Assembly (NCBI RefSeq): GCF_000725485.1
Contig: NZ_JOAG01000024.1
Span: 43,856-107,855, forward strand
Origin: Nonomuraea candida
GTDB lineage: Bacteria > Actinomycetota > Actinomycetes > Streptosporangiales > Streptosporangiaceae
Length of the DNA stretch: 64,000 nucleotides
Reading direction: 5' to 3'
Shown: one piece after another, positions 43,344 to 52,521 of the stretch
Layout: each line of letters starts with the position of its first letter
Numbering within the stretch: position 1 is the first letter of the stretch
Translations under genes and position numbers: made by a program
The notes under the pieces: model-generated
Seen by the model: the letters and a program-made list of their open reading frames with translations, nothing else
Told to the model about the DNA's origin: nothing
Database searches by the model: none

Positions 43344-44571
43344 ACGCCGTCAGCAGCAGGTCGGGGCCGCCGAAGTCGCCGGACTTCAGCAGCAGCGCGA
43401 GGCCGCCGGGGGTGAAGATCCACGGGACGCCGTGCGCGGCCTCGTTCCCGATCAGGCCGCCGGGCGCGCCGAGCGCGGTCACGACCGCGCCGGAGGTCTC
43501 GCCGCCCGCCGTGATCACGCGGGTGACGCCCCGCTCGACCAGCCCCCTGGCCACCCGGCCGATGGCCGTCTCCAGGATCGCGGCCGACCGCTCGGCGCCC
43601 AGGGCGTCCTGTACGCGGCGCAGCCTCGCCGGCTCCAGCGACGAGTAGATCAGCGGGGCGCCCGACCCGGGAGGCAGGGTGTCGTACCAGGCCAAAGCGT
43701 TCCGGGCGAGCGAGTCGGCGTCGCCGTCGGCCAGCGGGTCGAGCCGGTAGGCCGGTCTGCCCGCCTCGATCATGGTGGCGACCTGCTGGAGCGTACGGGC
43801 CGCGCAACTGCCCGCGAGGACCGCGGCCGGGCCCGACGGCTCGGGGGCCGGCGCGTCGTCGTGGCCCGTGGCCGCCGCCCGGGCCGCCGCCAGCCCGCCC
43901 GCGAGCCCGGCCGCCCCCGCCACCAGCGGCAGGCCGGCCAGCTCCCGCCCGGCCAGCATGAGGTCGTCGTCCTCCAGGGCGTCCACGAACACGTACCGGA
44001 CGCCCTGCTCGCGCAGCTCGGCCAGCCGCCGCCCGACCTGCCCCGCGCGCACCTGCGGCAGCGTCACGACCCCCGCGCGGTAGGCGCTCTGACCCTCCAG
44101 CAGGCGCGGCAGGTACGAGTCGGTCATCGGGGTGAGAGGGTGGTGGCGCATGTGGGACTCGCCGAGCAGCGCGTCGCCGACGAACAGGTAGCCGTTGTAC
44201 TGCGTGCGGCCGTGCTCGGGCGAGCTCGGCGTCATGGCGACGAGGGGCGCCTCCATGGCGTCCGCCAGCGCGTCGAGCACCGGGCCGATGTTGCCGTCGC
44301 GGGTGGAGTCGAAGGTGGAGCAGTACGTGAAGTAGACCTGCTCGGCCGCCCCGTGCGCGCGCAGCCAGCGCAGCGCGCGCAGGGACCTGGCCACCGCGTC
44401 CGCCCGGTGGATCGTGCGGGTCCTGAGCGCGATCACGACGGCGTCGTGCTCGGGCGGCGTGACGCCCTGGGGCGGCAGGCCGAAGTACAGAACGGTACGA
44501 AGGCCGCGGCGGCGCAGCGCCACGGCGACATCGGTCGCGCCGGTGAAGTCGTCCGCGATGGCGCCGATCAT
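43336..44571 (-). CDS. Four-carbon acid sugar kinase (OtnK/DUF1537 family)
   Basis: 411 residues, with both halves of the DUF1537 fold: the N-terminal IGAIADDFTGATDVAVALRRRG and YFTYCSTFDSTRDGNIGPVLDAL, and the C-terminal nucleotide-binding half with AVLAGSCAARTLQQV and ITAGGETSGAVVTALG. Characterised members phosphorylate 3-oxo-tetronates or erythronate/threonate in C4 sugar-acid catabolism. The partner aldolase/epimerase genes usually found with it are not in this window, so the exact substrate is open. Its 3' end lies in a 53-57-bp tandem repeat. Confidence 0.87.
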   Translation of the reverse strand: MIGAIADDFTGATDVAVALRRRGLRTVLYFGLPPQGVTPPEHDAVVIALRTRTIHRADAVARSLRALRWLRAHGAAEQVYFTYCSTFDSTRDGNIGPVLDALADAMEAPLVAMTPSSPEHGRTQYNGYLFVGDALLGESHMRHHPLTPMTDSYLPRLLEGQSAYRAGVVTLPQVRAGQVGRRLAELREQGVRYVFVDALEDDDLMLAGRELAGLPLVAGAAGLAGGLAAARAAATGHDDAPAPEPSGPAAVLAGSCAARTLQQVATMIEAGRPAYRLDPLADGDADSLARNALAWYDTLPPGSGAPLIYSSLEPARLRRVQDALGAERSAAILETAIGRVARGLVERGVTRVITAGGETSGAVVTALGAPGGLIGNEAAHGVPWIFTPGGLALLLKSGDFGGPDLLLTASQ

Positions 44572-44677
44572 CGGCGGCCCTCGGCGCGGGCGGGTTGCGA
44601 GTCGAACATGATGCCGACGTTATCGGCCGGGTCCAGTCCGGACCCGACCCACCTCGTATGCGTTTGTGGCGGAATGG

Positions 44678-46252
44678 TCAGCTGGTGATCGTCTGGTCGC
44701 GCATGAGGAAGTAGCTGGTCTGGTCGGTCTGCAGGTAGGCGTGGAAGTTCTTGGCCATGGAACGGGCCGACTTGTCCGCCGTGACGATCGTGACGACCAC
44801 ATACTTCTTCGACGCCCCCGACAGGATCTTCCCGTAGACGTAGTTGGTCAGCGCCTTGTCCTGGCGCCACTTGACCGCGTCGGACGACAGCTTGGACAGG
44901 CGGTCGGCCGTGGTCTTGGCGGCCCGGTCGCTGGGGAAGGCCATCAGGATCTGGACCGCTTTGAGATGGCCGTTGTAGGCGGAGTAGGCGAGCTGCACGG
45001 CCCGCTGGCACTTGTTCCTGGCCAGCACGCCCTGACCGTCCACCGCCGTGCACGAGCTGTAGGTCCAGCCGCCGACCTTGTCGGCCTTGAACTTGATGGC
45101 GCCCAGGGCGAAGTTCCAGTCGTCGAACTCGGTGTGCCTGATCGGCGAGCCCGGCTGGGCCTGCTTGGAGGTCGCCTGCGCGCCGGTGGGCGTCGTGGAG
45201 GGCACGGCGGAGGGCACGGCGGAGGGCACGGTGGAGGGTACGGCGGAGGCGGGTGGGTCGGACTCGGGAGTCCGCGACTGGGGCGTGCTCTCGGGGGCCT
45301 CGGTGGACGGGCCCGAGGTGGACGGGCCCGAGGTGGACGGGCCCGAGGCGGACGGGCCCGAGGCGGTGGGGGCGGTGCTGGGCAGGGCGTGGGACGCGGG
45401 GCCCGGCGCGCTCAGGTACGCGTACGCGCCCCACGCGCCGCCGCCCAGCAGCAGCACGGCCAGGCCGGCGGCCAGACCGATGATCAGCGCGGTGTTGCTC
45501 CTGGCCGGCGGCCTGGCCCCGTGACCCGCCGGCGGGTACGGCCCGCCGGGCCCGGCTCCCCCCGGCCCGTAACCGACCTGCTGCGACCCCGGCCCGTGCG
45601 GGTGTCCGGGCCCGTGCGGCTGGCCCGGCCCATATGGCCGGCCTGGCCCGTAAGGCTGGCCCGGCCCGTGTTGCGGTCCCGGCCCGTGCTCGGGTCCCGG
45701 TCCGTGGTGCGGCGACGCGCCGTGCTGCGGGGCCGGGCCGGGGAAGCCGCCCGGGTCGTGGGGCTGGGCAGGCGCGGGCTGCTGCCCGGGGCCGTGGGGC
45801 TGGGCCGGGCCGGGCTGCTGGGGTCCCGGCTGTCCAGGGGCGGACTGCTGCCGAGGGTCCGGGCCCGGGGCCGCCCCGTAGTTCAGGAACGGGTCGTAGT
45901 CCTGGGGCTGCCCGTAGCCCTGGAAGGGGTCGTGCTCCTGGGGCCGGCGCTGGCCCTGTGAGGAGCCGTGGCTCTGTGAGGGGGCGTGGCTCTGTGAGGG
46001 GGCGTGGCTCTGTGAGGGGGCGTGGCTCTGGGAGGGGGCGGGGCCTTGGGTGGTGGGTGCGTACCCCGGCGCGGTGGGCGCCTGCCCCTGCGGGGCGGGT
46101 GCGTAGTCCTGAGGGGAGGGGGCGTATCCCTCCGGAGAGGGTTCGTAGCCCGGCGCGGGTTCGTGTCCCCGGGGCGCCCCCTGACCCTGGACGCCGCCCC
46201 ACGGCCCTGGCTGCCGAGGCTGGGGTTGCGGAGGCTGCGGAGGGTATGCCAT
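44678..46252 (-). CDS. Pro/Gln/Gly-rich single-pass membrane protein with repeats, unknown function
   Basis: 524 residues. Residues 1-275 are low-complexity cytosolic sequence with tandem repeats: PSQSHA four times (DNA 18-mers near 45966-46037) and many GPGxxHGPG/YGPG units. A transmembrane helix (TALIIGLAAGLAVLLLGGGAWGAYAYL) follows, then a Ser/Thr/Pro stalk with SGPST repeats and a folded C-terminal domain (FDDWNFALGAIKFKADKVGGW, CTAVDGQGVL, LSKLSSDAVKWRQD). It is probably a surface-exposed, possibly O-mannosylated protein. The C-terminal domain is not recognised. Confidence 0.7.
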   Translation of the reverse strand: MAYPPQPPQPQPRQPGPWGGVQGQGAPRGHEPAPGYEPSPEGYAPSPQDYAPAPQGQAPTAPGYAPTTQGPAPSQSHAPSQSHAPSQSHAPSQSHGSSQGQRRPQEHDPFQGYGQPQDYDPFLNYGAAPGPDPRQQSAPGQPGPQQPGPAQPHGPGQQPAPAQPHDPGGFPGPAPQHGASPHHGPGPEHGPGPQHGPGQPYGPGRPYGPGQPHGPGHPHGPGSQQVGYGPGGAGPGGPYPPAGHGARPPARSNTALIIGLAAGLAVLLLGGGAWGAYAYLSAPGPASHALPSTAPTASGPSASGPSTSGPSTSGPSTEAPESTPQSRTPESDPPASAVPSTVPSAVPSAVPSTTPTGAQATSKQAQPGSPIRHTEFDDWNFALGAIKFKADKVGGWTYSSCTAVDGQGVLARNKCQRAVQLAYSAYNGHLKAVQILMAFPSDRAAKTTADRLSKLSSDAVKWRQDKALTNYVYGKILSGASKKYVVVTIVTADKSARSMAKNFHAYLQTDQTSYFLMRDQTITS

Positions 46253-46395
46253 GCCCCCATTGTGGTGCAGCCCCTGATCTTCTGCCCCATTTACCCCATC
46301 AACCGGCACATCGGGCACTCGCCGCTCCTTTGGTCAGCCCGCCGGAGACCAAGGTCTGATGCCCCGCCGGACCCGCCCTCCGTAGCGTCGGCGCC

Positions 46396-47559
46396 ATGAC
46401 GGAACTCCGCACGTCGCCCGGCACCCGCGTCCACGAGCTGGACGTCGTGCGCGGGTTCGCCCTGGCGGGCATCCTGGCGGCGAACATCGGCTACTTCTCC
46501 GACCCCGGCTACGCCACCAACGGCGCCATGCCCATCCCCGACGGGCCGGTCGCCTTCGCGATCACCACGTTCGTGCTGACGAAGTTCTACATCATCTTCT
46601 CGTTCCTGTTCGGATACTCCTTCACGTTGCAGATGCGCTCGGCGGAGCGGGCGGGCGCGAGCGTGCGGGCCAGGACGCTGCGCAGGTGCCTGGGGCTGTT
46701 CGTGATCGGCGTGGCGCACGGGCTGCTGCTGTGGATCGGCGACATCCTCACCCTGTACGCCGTGCTCGGCCTGATCCTGCTCGCCATGCGCAACATCCGG
46801 CCGAAGACCGCCGTCGTCGTGGGCTCGTCCATCGTCGGTGTGATCGCCCTGCTGATGGCGGCGCTGGCGTGGCTGTCCACCCTCGACCCGGCGGCGGGCC
46901 GGGCGCCGCGGCCGGACACCGCGGCGGCGGCGCGCACGATGGAGCTGTTCACCGGCACGCCGCTCGACTACCTGACCCTGCAGGCGGAGCTCTATCCGCC
47001 TCTCGTGGCGATGGTCTGGGTCTTCCAGGGGCCGATGGCGCTGGCGATGTTCCTGTTCGGGCTGGCGGCCGGCAAGTCCAGGCTGCTGGAGGAGCCCGAG
47101 CGGTGGGCGCGGCTGCTGCCCCGGATCCAGTGGGTGGGCTTCGGTCTCGGCCTGCCCGGCGGGGTCCTGCTCGCCGTGACGGCGGGCGTGCCGGGGGCGT
47201 GGGAGCTGGTGGGCGCGGCGGTGAGCACGGTCACCTCGGTGCCGCTGGCCGCCGCCTACGTGGTGACCCTGCTGCGGGTGGTGCGGCGCTTCCCCTCGGT
47301 CGGGCGCGCGCTGGCCCCGGCCGGGCGGGTGGCGGCCTCCAACTACATCGGGCAGTCGGTGCTGGCCTGCCTGATCTTCACGGGATACGGCCTGGCGCTG
47401 GCGGGCGAGCTGCCGCCGATCGCGGTGATGGGCGTGGCGGCCGTGATCTACGCGGTCCTGCTCTGGCTGAGCGCGCGCTGGCTGCGTACGCACCGGTACG
47501 GCCCGGTCGAGCACGTCCTGCGCCGCGTCACCAACGGCGCCACCCGCGCCCCGGCCTGA
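46396..47559 (+). CDS. DUF418 (YeiB-like) membrane protein
   Basis: 387 residues with about nine transmembrane helices. The family start ELDVVRGFALAGILAANIGYF, then FYIIFSFLFGYSFTLQM and the C-terminal DUF418 domain (PAGRVAASNYIGQSVLACLIFTGYGL) are all present. DUF418 proteins belong to the acyltransferase-3-related heparan-alpha-glucosaminide acetyltransferase superfamily, and their substrates are unknown. Directly downstream is a remnant of an FMN-reductase gene. Confidence 0.88.
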   Translation: MTELRTSPGTRVHELDVVRGFALAGILAANIGYFSDPGYATNGAMPIPDGPVAFAITTFVLTKFYIIFSFLFGYSFTLQMRSAERAGASVRARTLRRCLGLFVIGVAHGLLLWIGDILTLYAVLGLILLAMRNIRPKTAVVVGSSIVGVIALLMAALAWLSTLDPAAGRAPRPDTAAAARTMELFTGTPLDYLTLQAELYPPLVAMVWVFQGPMALAMFLFGLAAGKSRLLEEPERWARLLPRIQWVGFGLGLPGGVLLAVTAGVPGAWELVGAAVSTVTSVPLAAAYVVTLLRVVRRFPSVGRALAPAGRVAASNYIGQSVLACLIFTGYGLALAGELPPIAVMGVAAVIYAVLLWLSARWLRTHRYGPVEHVLRRVTNGATRAPA

Positions 47560-47600
47560 GAGACCTCAAGACCGGCGGACCTGCCACGTCAGGTGGTGCG

Positions 47601-47789
47601 GCAAACGAGCTGGTCGATCTGATGGATCACGACCTCGCGCGCCTGGACGAGCCGAGCCACCCGGCCACGGGCGACTACCGGCACGAGCACACGAGGCGCT
47701 GGTCGGCCACGATCTCGTCCCTGGACGCGTTCGTGTTCGTGACCCCGGAGTACAACAGCTCGTTCCCCGGCGTACGCAACGATTCTTGA
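47601..47789 (+). pseudogene. Internal fragment of an NADPH-dependent FMN reductase gene
   Basis: The frame reads NELVDLMDHDLARLDEPSHP, then RHEHTRRWSATISSLDAFVF and VTPEYNSSFPG, which is the central part of an SsuE/ArsH-type FMN reductase (HEHT+RW and VTPEYN are family hallmarks). The N-terminal phosphate loop is missing, and the frame ends six codons after FPG in a sequence unlike the family. A deletion remnant. Confidence 0.7.
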
Positions 47790-48003
47790 TTTATAGGTAT
47801 TTATCCCTGTACGCCGCCTCTCTGGACAAGCACGATCCCCGAGAGGAGGTGCGCCGCGATGCGCTGGGAGACGAAGCCGCAGCCGCGGCCGCATCCCGCC
47901 GGAAGGCCCGCGAGCCGGGCCACCCAGTCCCCCGCCGGGCCGAGCGCGGTCGACGCTGCGGGGCGGCGCCCTGCCCGGCGGGTACCTCCCACCGGCGGCG
48001 GGC
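47790..48003. other. Intergenic spacer
   Basis: Contains an AT-rich patch (about 47786-47810) and a strong ribosome-site-like GAGAGGAGGTG (47841-47851) before an ATG at 47859 whose frame runs into the convergent hydrolase gene with low-complexity Pro/Arg sequence. I do not call it a gene. Confidence 0.4.
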
Positions 48004-49155
48004 TCAGGAGCAGCGGGGCGGCGAGCAGAACCGCACCTCGGGGTGGCGGGCCGACGGCCGGTCCAGCAGCGGCTGCCGCCGCTGCTTCAGGTGCCGGTCG
48101 AGGAAGGCCACCACATACGTACGGGTCAGCTCCGCGCCCCGCGCCGCCGCCAGCACGCCACGGACGGGCTTGATCCCGAGGGCCCCCGCCAGCATCGGGA
48201 GGTCGGTGAAGGACTGGTGCTCCGCGCCCGACAGCACCAGCCAGCGCTTCCACCCGGTCAGCAGCCGCCAGTCCCGCTCCCACGCGGCCGCCTCCCCGCC
48301 CGGCGTGTGCCGGGCCGAGCCGATGAACATGAACGGCCGCGAGAGCCCGCTCCTGGGAATCCGGGCGTAGGTGGTGCCGTCCAGGTCGATCCCGGCGCGC
48401 ACGCGGGAGTCCGCCAGCATGGCCGCCACCGCGGCGGCCCCGCCCATCGACTGGCCCACCATCGCGATCCGGGAGCGGTCGATCACCCCCGCGCCGTCCC
48501 ATGCCTTCGGCAGCCGGTCGAGCACGAACGACACGTCGGCCGCCCGGCCCTGCACCACCCCCGTGCCGAAGCCCGGGTCGGTGTCGCCGTCGCAGGCGAG
48601 ACATCCGGCCACCCGCCCGTCGGCCAGCGTCGTGGCGTAGCTCTCGTGGGTGTGGTCGATGCCGGCCACGACGTACCCCCGGCTGGCCAGCTCCTCCGCC
48701 AGGGAGGTGAGCGAGCTGACCGGCTTGGTGAAGCCGGGGGACAACACCACCAGCGGCAGCCTCCCGCCCGCGGGCCGGGCGTCCGTGACGGAGTTCGTGC
48801 GCGTCCTGCTCAGCGTGTCGGGCGGCACGCCCGCGATCGCCGAGCCCTTCAGGAAGAGCTCCGACTCCTTGGCCGTCATGTACGCCGCCCGCCGCCCGTC
48901 CCGCCGTTGCGCCGGATACCACAGCGTGACCTTGAGCTCCCTGGCGCCGGCGTCGGGGTCCCAGGGGTCGGGGCGCGAGGTGTCGGTCAGGTGCAGGACG
49001 GTCGTGCCGGCCGGATGCGCGCCGGTGGGCGCGGGCAGCACGGCCGGTCCGGCGGGGGCGGCCGGCGGGACGGCGGCGCGCGGCGGCGGGGGCGCCGCGC
49101 AGGCGGACGCCGCCAGCACGGCCAGCCCCGCGGCGGCGGCCAGGATCTGTCTCAT
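48004..49155 (-). CDS. Secreted lipoprotein alpha/beta hydrolase (PAF-acetylhydrolase-like)
   Basis: 383 residues from ATG 49155 (GGGAG 5 nt upstream). Lipoprotein signal with LAASAC, then an alpha/beta hydrolase: RPLVVLSPG-type strand (LPLVVLSPGFTKPVSS), YVVAGIDHTHESYATTL, nucleophile elbow VGQSMGGAAAVAAM and a His in SGAEHQSFTDLP. This resembles plasma PAF-acetylhydrolase/lipase-like esterases that cut short acyl chains from lipids or polymers. It is the last gene of the GntR-ABC-S41 operon, 11 bp after the S41 peptidase. Confidence 0.83.
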   Translation of the reverse strand: MRQILAAAAGLAVLAASACAAPPPPRAAVPPAAPAGPAVLPAPTGAHPAGTTVLHLTDTSRPDPWDPDAGARELKVTLWYPAQRRDGRRAAYMTAKESELFLKGSAIAGVPPDTLSRTRTNSVTDARPAGGRLPLVVLSPGFTKPVSSLTSLAEELASRGYVVAGIDHTHESYATTLADGRVAGCLACDGDTDPGFGTGVVQGRAADVSFVLDRLPKAWDGAGVIDRSRIAMVGQSMGGAAAVAAMLADSRVRAGIDLDGTTYARIPRSGLSRPFMFIGSARHTPGGEAAAWERDWRLLTGWKRWLVLSGAEHQSFTDLPMLAGALGIKPVRGVLAAARGAELTRTYVVAFLDRHLKQRRQPLLDRPSARHPEVRFCSPPRCS

Positions 49156-49166
49156 GAGTGCTCCCT

Positions 49167-50582
49167 TCACGTGCGCAGCAGGGTCAGCGCCTTGGCCAGC
49201 GCGGCGTCGTGCCCGGCGGCCGCATCGCGCGGGGTCGGGGGCACGTGGTGGTCGGGCGGCACGCCGATCCGGTCGATCACCTCCCGGTTCGGCCCCCGGT
49301 GATGCCTGACGGGGAAGTTCAGCAGGGTGTTGTCACTCAGCAGGTACGCCTGCGCGGACCCGGAGACGACGCCCGCGGTCCTGGTGCCGACCAGCGTCCC
49401 GGCCCGCCAGTCCTTGATCGCCGAGCTGAACTGCTCGCAGACCGAGGCGCAGCCCCGGTCTGCGAGCACCGCCAGGGGCAGGCCGACCAGCTCGACGGTG
49501 TCGTCGGTCCGCGAGGCCGCGCACGCGCCGTCCACCGTGCACTGGTAGGCGGTGACCTTGCCGTGCGCGAACGCGCTCAGCAGCCGGGTCGACTCCACCG
49601 GGCTGCCGCCGCCGTTGCCGCGCAGGTCCAGCACGACGCCGGCCAAGGTGCGGCCCTGGCGCAGCCGGGCGATGGCCCTGAGCACGCGGTTCGCCGAGTC
49701 GGGCGCGAACCCGGTCATCCGTACGTAGGCGACGTCGTCCAGCAGCTCCGACCGCACCACCCGCAGCGTGGCCGGATCGCGCGGGTAGAGGCCGGGCCGG
49801 AGCGCGACGGTCCAGCGGCGGCCGGTGCTCTGCCGCAGCAGCCGCAGCTCGACCGGGCGCGCCTCGGGATGGCGCGGATACAGGGCGGCGATCGCCGGCG
49901 TGGCCCGCCCGTCGATGAAGGGCGCCGACCCGTTGACCGACTCGATGAGGTCACCGGGGCGCAGCCCGGCCTTCCGCGCCGCGCCGCCCGGCACCTCGGT
50001 GACGAACAGCGGGGGGAGCGCGGCGCCGGGGTCACCGTCCACCTGCGGCCCGTAGGCGCTGGCCACGAGGCCCAGGCCGTAGCCGTCGCCGTCGTAGGAG
50101 TCCGGCGGCTGCTTCGCGGCGCGGACCCAGCGGACGTGGTCGTCGCCGAGCGCCGCCACGATCGCCTCCAGGGTGGCGACGGCCAGCCGGTCGCGCAGGC
50201 CGGGCGCCCGGTCGGTGATCCGCCGGTAGGCGGCCTCGAAGGCGGCCCAGTCCGCCGCGCGGTCGCCGGTCAGCGCCGGCGCGACGGCTTCGGGCAGGTC
50301 GCGCCCGGCGCGGTTGAGCTCCTGGGTCAGGGCGGCGAAACCGCTGGTCAGCAGCGCGCGAGCGTCCAGGGCGGGACCGCCGTGGTAGTTGCCGAGGATG
50401 CAGAAGTACGCCTGCTCGATGACGTCGACCGTGGTGGCCGTCTCCGCGGCCGGCGGGCCCTGGGGCGGCGCGCAGACCGTGCGATCCTGCGCCCGCGCCT
50501 GGCTCCTGGGCGGCGCCGGCGCGGTGCAGGCCGCCGCCAGCAGCAGGGCCAGCCCGGCGGCCACGACCCTGGCGGCGGTCAT
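49167..50582 (-). CDS. S41-family (tail-specific/TSP-like) peptidase lipoprotein with PDZ domain
   Basis: 471 residues. The lipobox LLLAAAC follows a signal sequence. A helical N-terminal region is followed by a PDZ-like segment (FVTEVPGGAARKAGLRPGDLIESVNG) and the S41 core (LAGVVLDLRGNGGGSP, with the probable catalytic Ser in CASVCEQFSSAI). The Lys of bacterial CtpA (GEKTFGKG) is replaced by GTRTAGVVSG, so activity may follow the tricorn-type Ser arrangement or be weak. ATG overlaps the permease TGA (ATGA). Confidence 0.83.
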   Translation of the reverse strand: MTAARVVAAGLALLLAAACTAPAPPRSQARAQDRTVCAPPQGPPAAETATTVDVIEQAYFCILGNYHGGPALDARALLTSGFAALTQELNRAGRDLPEAVAPALTGDRAADWAAFEAAYRRITDRAPGLRDRLAVATLEAIVAALGDDHVRWVRAAKQPPDSYDGDGYGLGLVASAYGPQVDGDPGAALPPLFVTEVPGGAARKAGLRPGDLIESVNGSAPFIDGRATPAIAALYPRHPEARPVELRLLRQSTGRRWTVALRPGLYPRDPATLRVVRSELLDDVAYVRMTGFAPDSANRVLRAIARLRQGRTLAGVVLDLRGNGGGSPVESTRLLSAFAHGKVTAYQCTVDGACAASRTDDTVELVGLPLAVLADRGCASVCEQFSSAIKDWRAGTLVGTRTAGVVSGSAQAYLLSDNTLLNFPVRHHRGPNREVIDRIGVPPDHHVPPTPRDAAAGHDAALAKALTLLRT

Positions 50583-51634
50583 GACACGCGTCTCCTGAGC
50601 CACCAGAAGGACAGGACGGTCAGCCCCAGGGTGAGCAGGGCGTAGAGCCCGGTCTCGATCCACTGGAAGGGCCAGAAGCGGGCGAGCGGCTGGTAGGTGG
50701 CGAGCTGCCGGTAGCCGAGCCGGTTGATCTCCGCCATGCACGCGGCCATGCCCTGCGGTCCCACCTGCTGCGGCGAGCAGGGCCCGGACGTGGTGGAGAC
50801 CGCGATCGTGGCCGACTCTCCGGCGCCGGCGATCACGCGTCCCGACGGGTCGAGCAGGTGACTGGACAGCACCCAGGAGCCCATGTGGCCGGGGACCGCC
50901 GAGTCCAGGAGGACCTGCGGCCGCTCGCCTCCGTCGCGCTGCACGCCGAAGCTCTGCACGTTCGCGTCGCCGAGCTCGAAGGTCGCGGTGACCGGGGGCA
51001 TCAGGTGCGGGCGGACCAGCAGCGGCATGGCGAGCTGGACCGCGGCGAAGACGGCCAGCGTGAGGGCCATCGCGGGCAGGGTGCGGCGCACCAGCATGCC
51101 CACGGTCACGCCCAGGACGAAGGCGAAGGCCGCGTACCCCAGAGGGGCGACGCCCCGCGCGCCGAACACCAGCGGGTCCATCAGGGCGTAACCGGCGGGG
51201 GCCGACTTGTCCAGCGGGTCGGACCACCAGGTCACCACGAGCGCGCACAGCCCGGTGGCGGTGGTGGCGGCCGCGCCGGTGAGCGCGAGCTTGGTCGCCA
51301 GCCAGCGGCGGCGGGTGACGGTCTGGCTCCACACCAGCAGGTGCGTGCCCGCCTCCAGCTCGCGGGTGATCAGCGGGGCTCCCCAGAACAGGCCGATGAG
51401 AGCGGGCAGCACCAGCACGACGAGGCCGACGGCCATGAACGGGGTGTGGTAGGCGTCGAAGAACCGGTCGAAGAAGCGCGCGCAGGTGTCGTCGGGGGTG
51501 CACTCGGCCAGCCCGCCGGCGTAGCCGGAGGCGAGGCCGGGGCCGGTCACGGCCAGCACGGCGGCCAGCGCGGCGAGGGCGGCGGCGACCATCGCGGCCG
51601 AGCCGCGGAACTGCCGCCAGGTCAGCCAGATCAT
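50579..51634 (-). CDS. ABC-transporter permease (ABC-2 type exporter)
   Basis: 351 residues with six hydrophobic segments: an N-terminal helix (FRGSAAMVAAALAALAAVLAV), PLITRELEAGTHLLVWSQTVTRRRWLATKL typical of lanthipeptide-immunity/YtrF-like permeases, and a large extracytoplasmic loop (about 235-320) before the last helix (WIETGLYALLTLGLTVLSFWWL). It partners the ATPase upstream (ATGA overlap at both ends). Together they form an exporter whose cargo is unknown. Confidence 0.85.
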   Translation of the reverse strand: MIWLTWRQFRGSAAMVAAALAALAAVLAVTGPGLASGYAGGLAECTPDDTCARFFDRFFDAYHTPFMAVGLVVLVLPALIGLFWGAPLITRELEAGTHLLVWSQTVTRRRWLATKLALTGAAATTATGLCALVVTWWSDPLDKSAPAGYALMDPLVFGARGVAPLGYAAFAFVLGVTVGMLVRRTLPAMALTLAVFAAVQLAMPLLVRPHLMPPVTATFELGDANVQSFGVQRDGGERPQVLLDSAVPGHMGSWVLSSHLLDPSGRVIAGAGESATIAVSTTSGPCSPQQVGPQGMAACMAEINRLGYRQLATYQPLARFWPFQWIETGLYALLTLGLTVLSFWWLRRRVS

Positions 51635-52521
51635 CGCCGCACCTCCAGGGCCACCCGCGGGCCCTGCGCGGGGCGCTCGTCCATGTACGCCAGGACGAGG
51701 TCCTCCATGCCGAGCCGGGACACCATCCAGGCCGGATCGTGGATCGGCCCCTCGGTGCGCACCACGAACGTGCTCTGCCGGTCCGTGTGCCGCGCGGAGA
51801 CCACGTGCTGGCCGGCGGGTAACCGGCCGGGGTCGCGGCGCGGGCCGGTGAGCCGGTGGTGGGTGGCCAGCAGCCGGTCGACCTCCCCGGCCACCCGCAC
51901 GCGCGAGCCGGCGAGCACGATCAGGAAGTCGCAGATCCGCTCCAGGTCGCTGACCAGATGCGAGGAGAGCACGACGCTGAGCCCGTGCTCGACCGTGGCC
52001 TCCATCAGCCCTTGCAGGAACTCCCTGCGCGCCAGCGGGTCGAGCGAGGCGACCGGCTCGTCGAGGACCAGCAGCTCGGGCCGCTTGGCCAGGCCCAGGG
52101 TGAGGGCGAGCTGGGCGCGCTGGCCGCCGGAGAGCCTGCTCCCTCGCTGGGCGGGGTCGAGGCCCAGCCGCTCGATGCGCTCGCGGGCCATCGCGGCGTC
52201 CCAGCCGGGGTTGAGCCGCGCCCCCAGCCGCAGGTGCTCGGCGATGCTCAGCCCGGCGTAGACGGGGGTGTCCTGGGCGACGAAGCCGACCTTGGCGAGC
52301 TGCCCGCGACCGCCGGCCGGGCGCCCGCCCAGCACGGTGATGCCGCCGGTCGTCGGCGCTACCTGGCCGCAGGCGAGTTTCAGCAGCGTGGTCTTGCCGG
52401 CTCCGTTGGGCCCGACGAGCCCGACGACGTGACCCGCCGGGATGTCGATGGTGCATTCGCGCAGCGCCCAGCGCTTGCCGTACCTCTTGCCCAGTCCCTG
52501 GGCCTCCAGGACGGAAGTCAC
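51631..52521 (-). CDS. ABC-transporter ATP-binding protein
   Basis: 296 residues. Walker A GPNGAGKTTLLKL, Q-loop FVAQDTPVY, signature LSGGQRAQLALTLGLAK, Walker B LLVLDEPVASLDP, and the H-loop in VVLSSHLVSDLERI. A C-terminal accessory domain of about 75 residues follows, as in drug/peptide exporters. The GTG start overlaps the GntR TGA, and its TGA overlaps the permease ATG. Confidence 0.92.
   Translation of the reverse strand: MTSVLEAQGLGKRYGKRWALRECTIDIPAGHVVGLVGPNGAGKTTLLKLACGQVAPTTGGITVLGGRPAGGRGQLAKVGFVAQDTPVYAGLSIAEHLRLGARLNPGWDAAMARERIERLGLDPAQRGSRLSGGQRAQLALTLGLAKRPELLVLDEPVASLDPLARREFLQGLMEATVEHGLSVVLSSHLVSDLERICDFLIVLAGSRVRVAGEVDRLLATHHRLTGPRRDPGRLPAGQHVVSARHTDRQSTFVVRTEGPIHDPAWMVSRLGMEDLVLAYMDERPAQGPRVALEVRR

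Noticed and set aside
47859..48173. ATG with a strong GAGAGGAGGTG ribosome-site-like sequence
   Set aside because: The frame is Pro/Arg/Ala low-complexity and runs deep into the convergent hydrolase gene. Possibly the start of a lost gene, but not supportable.
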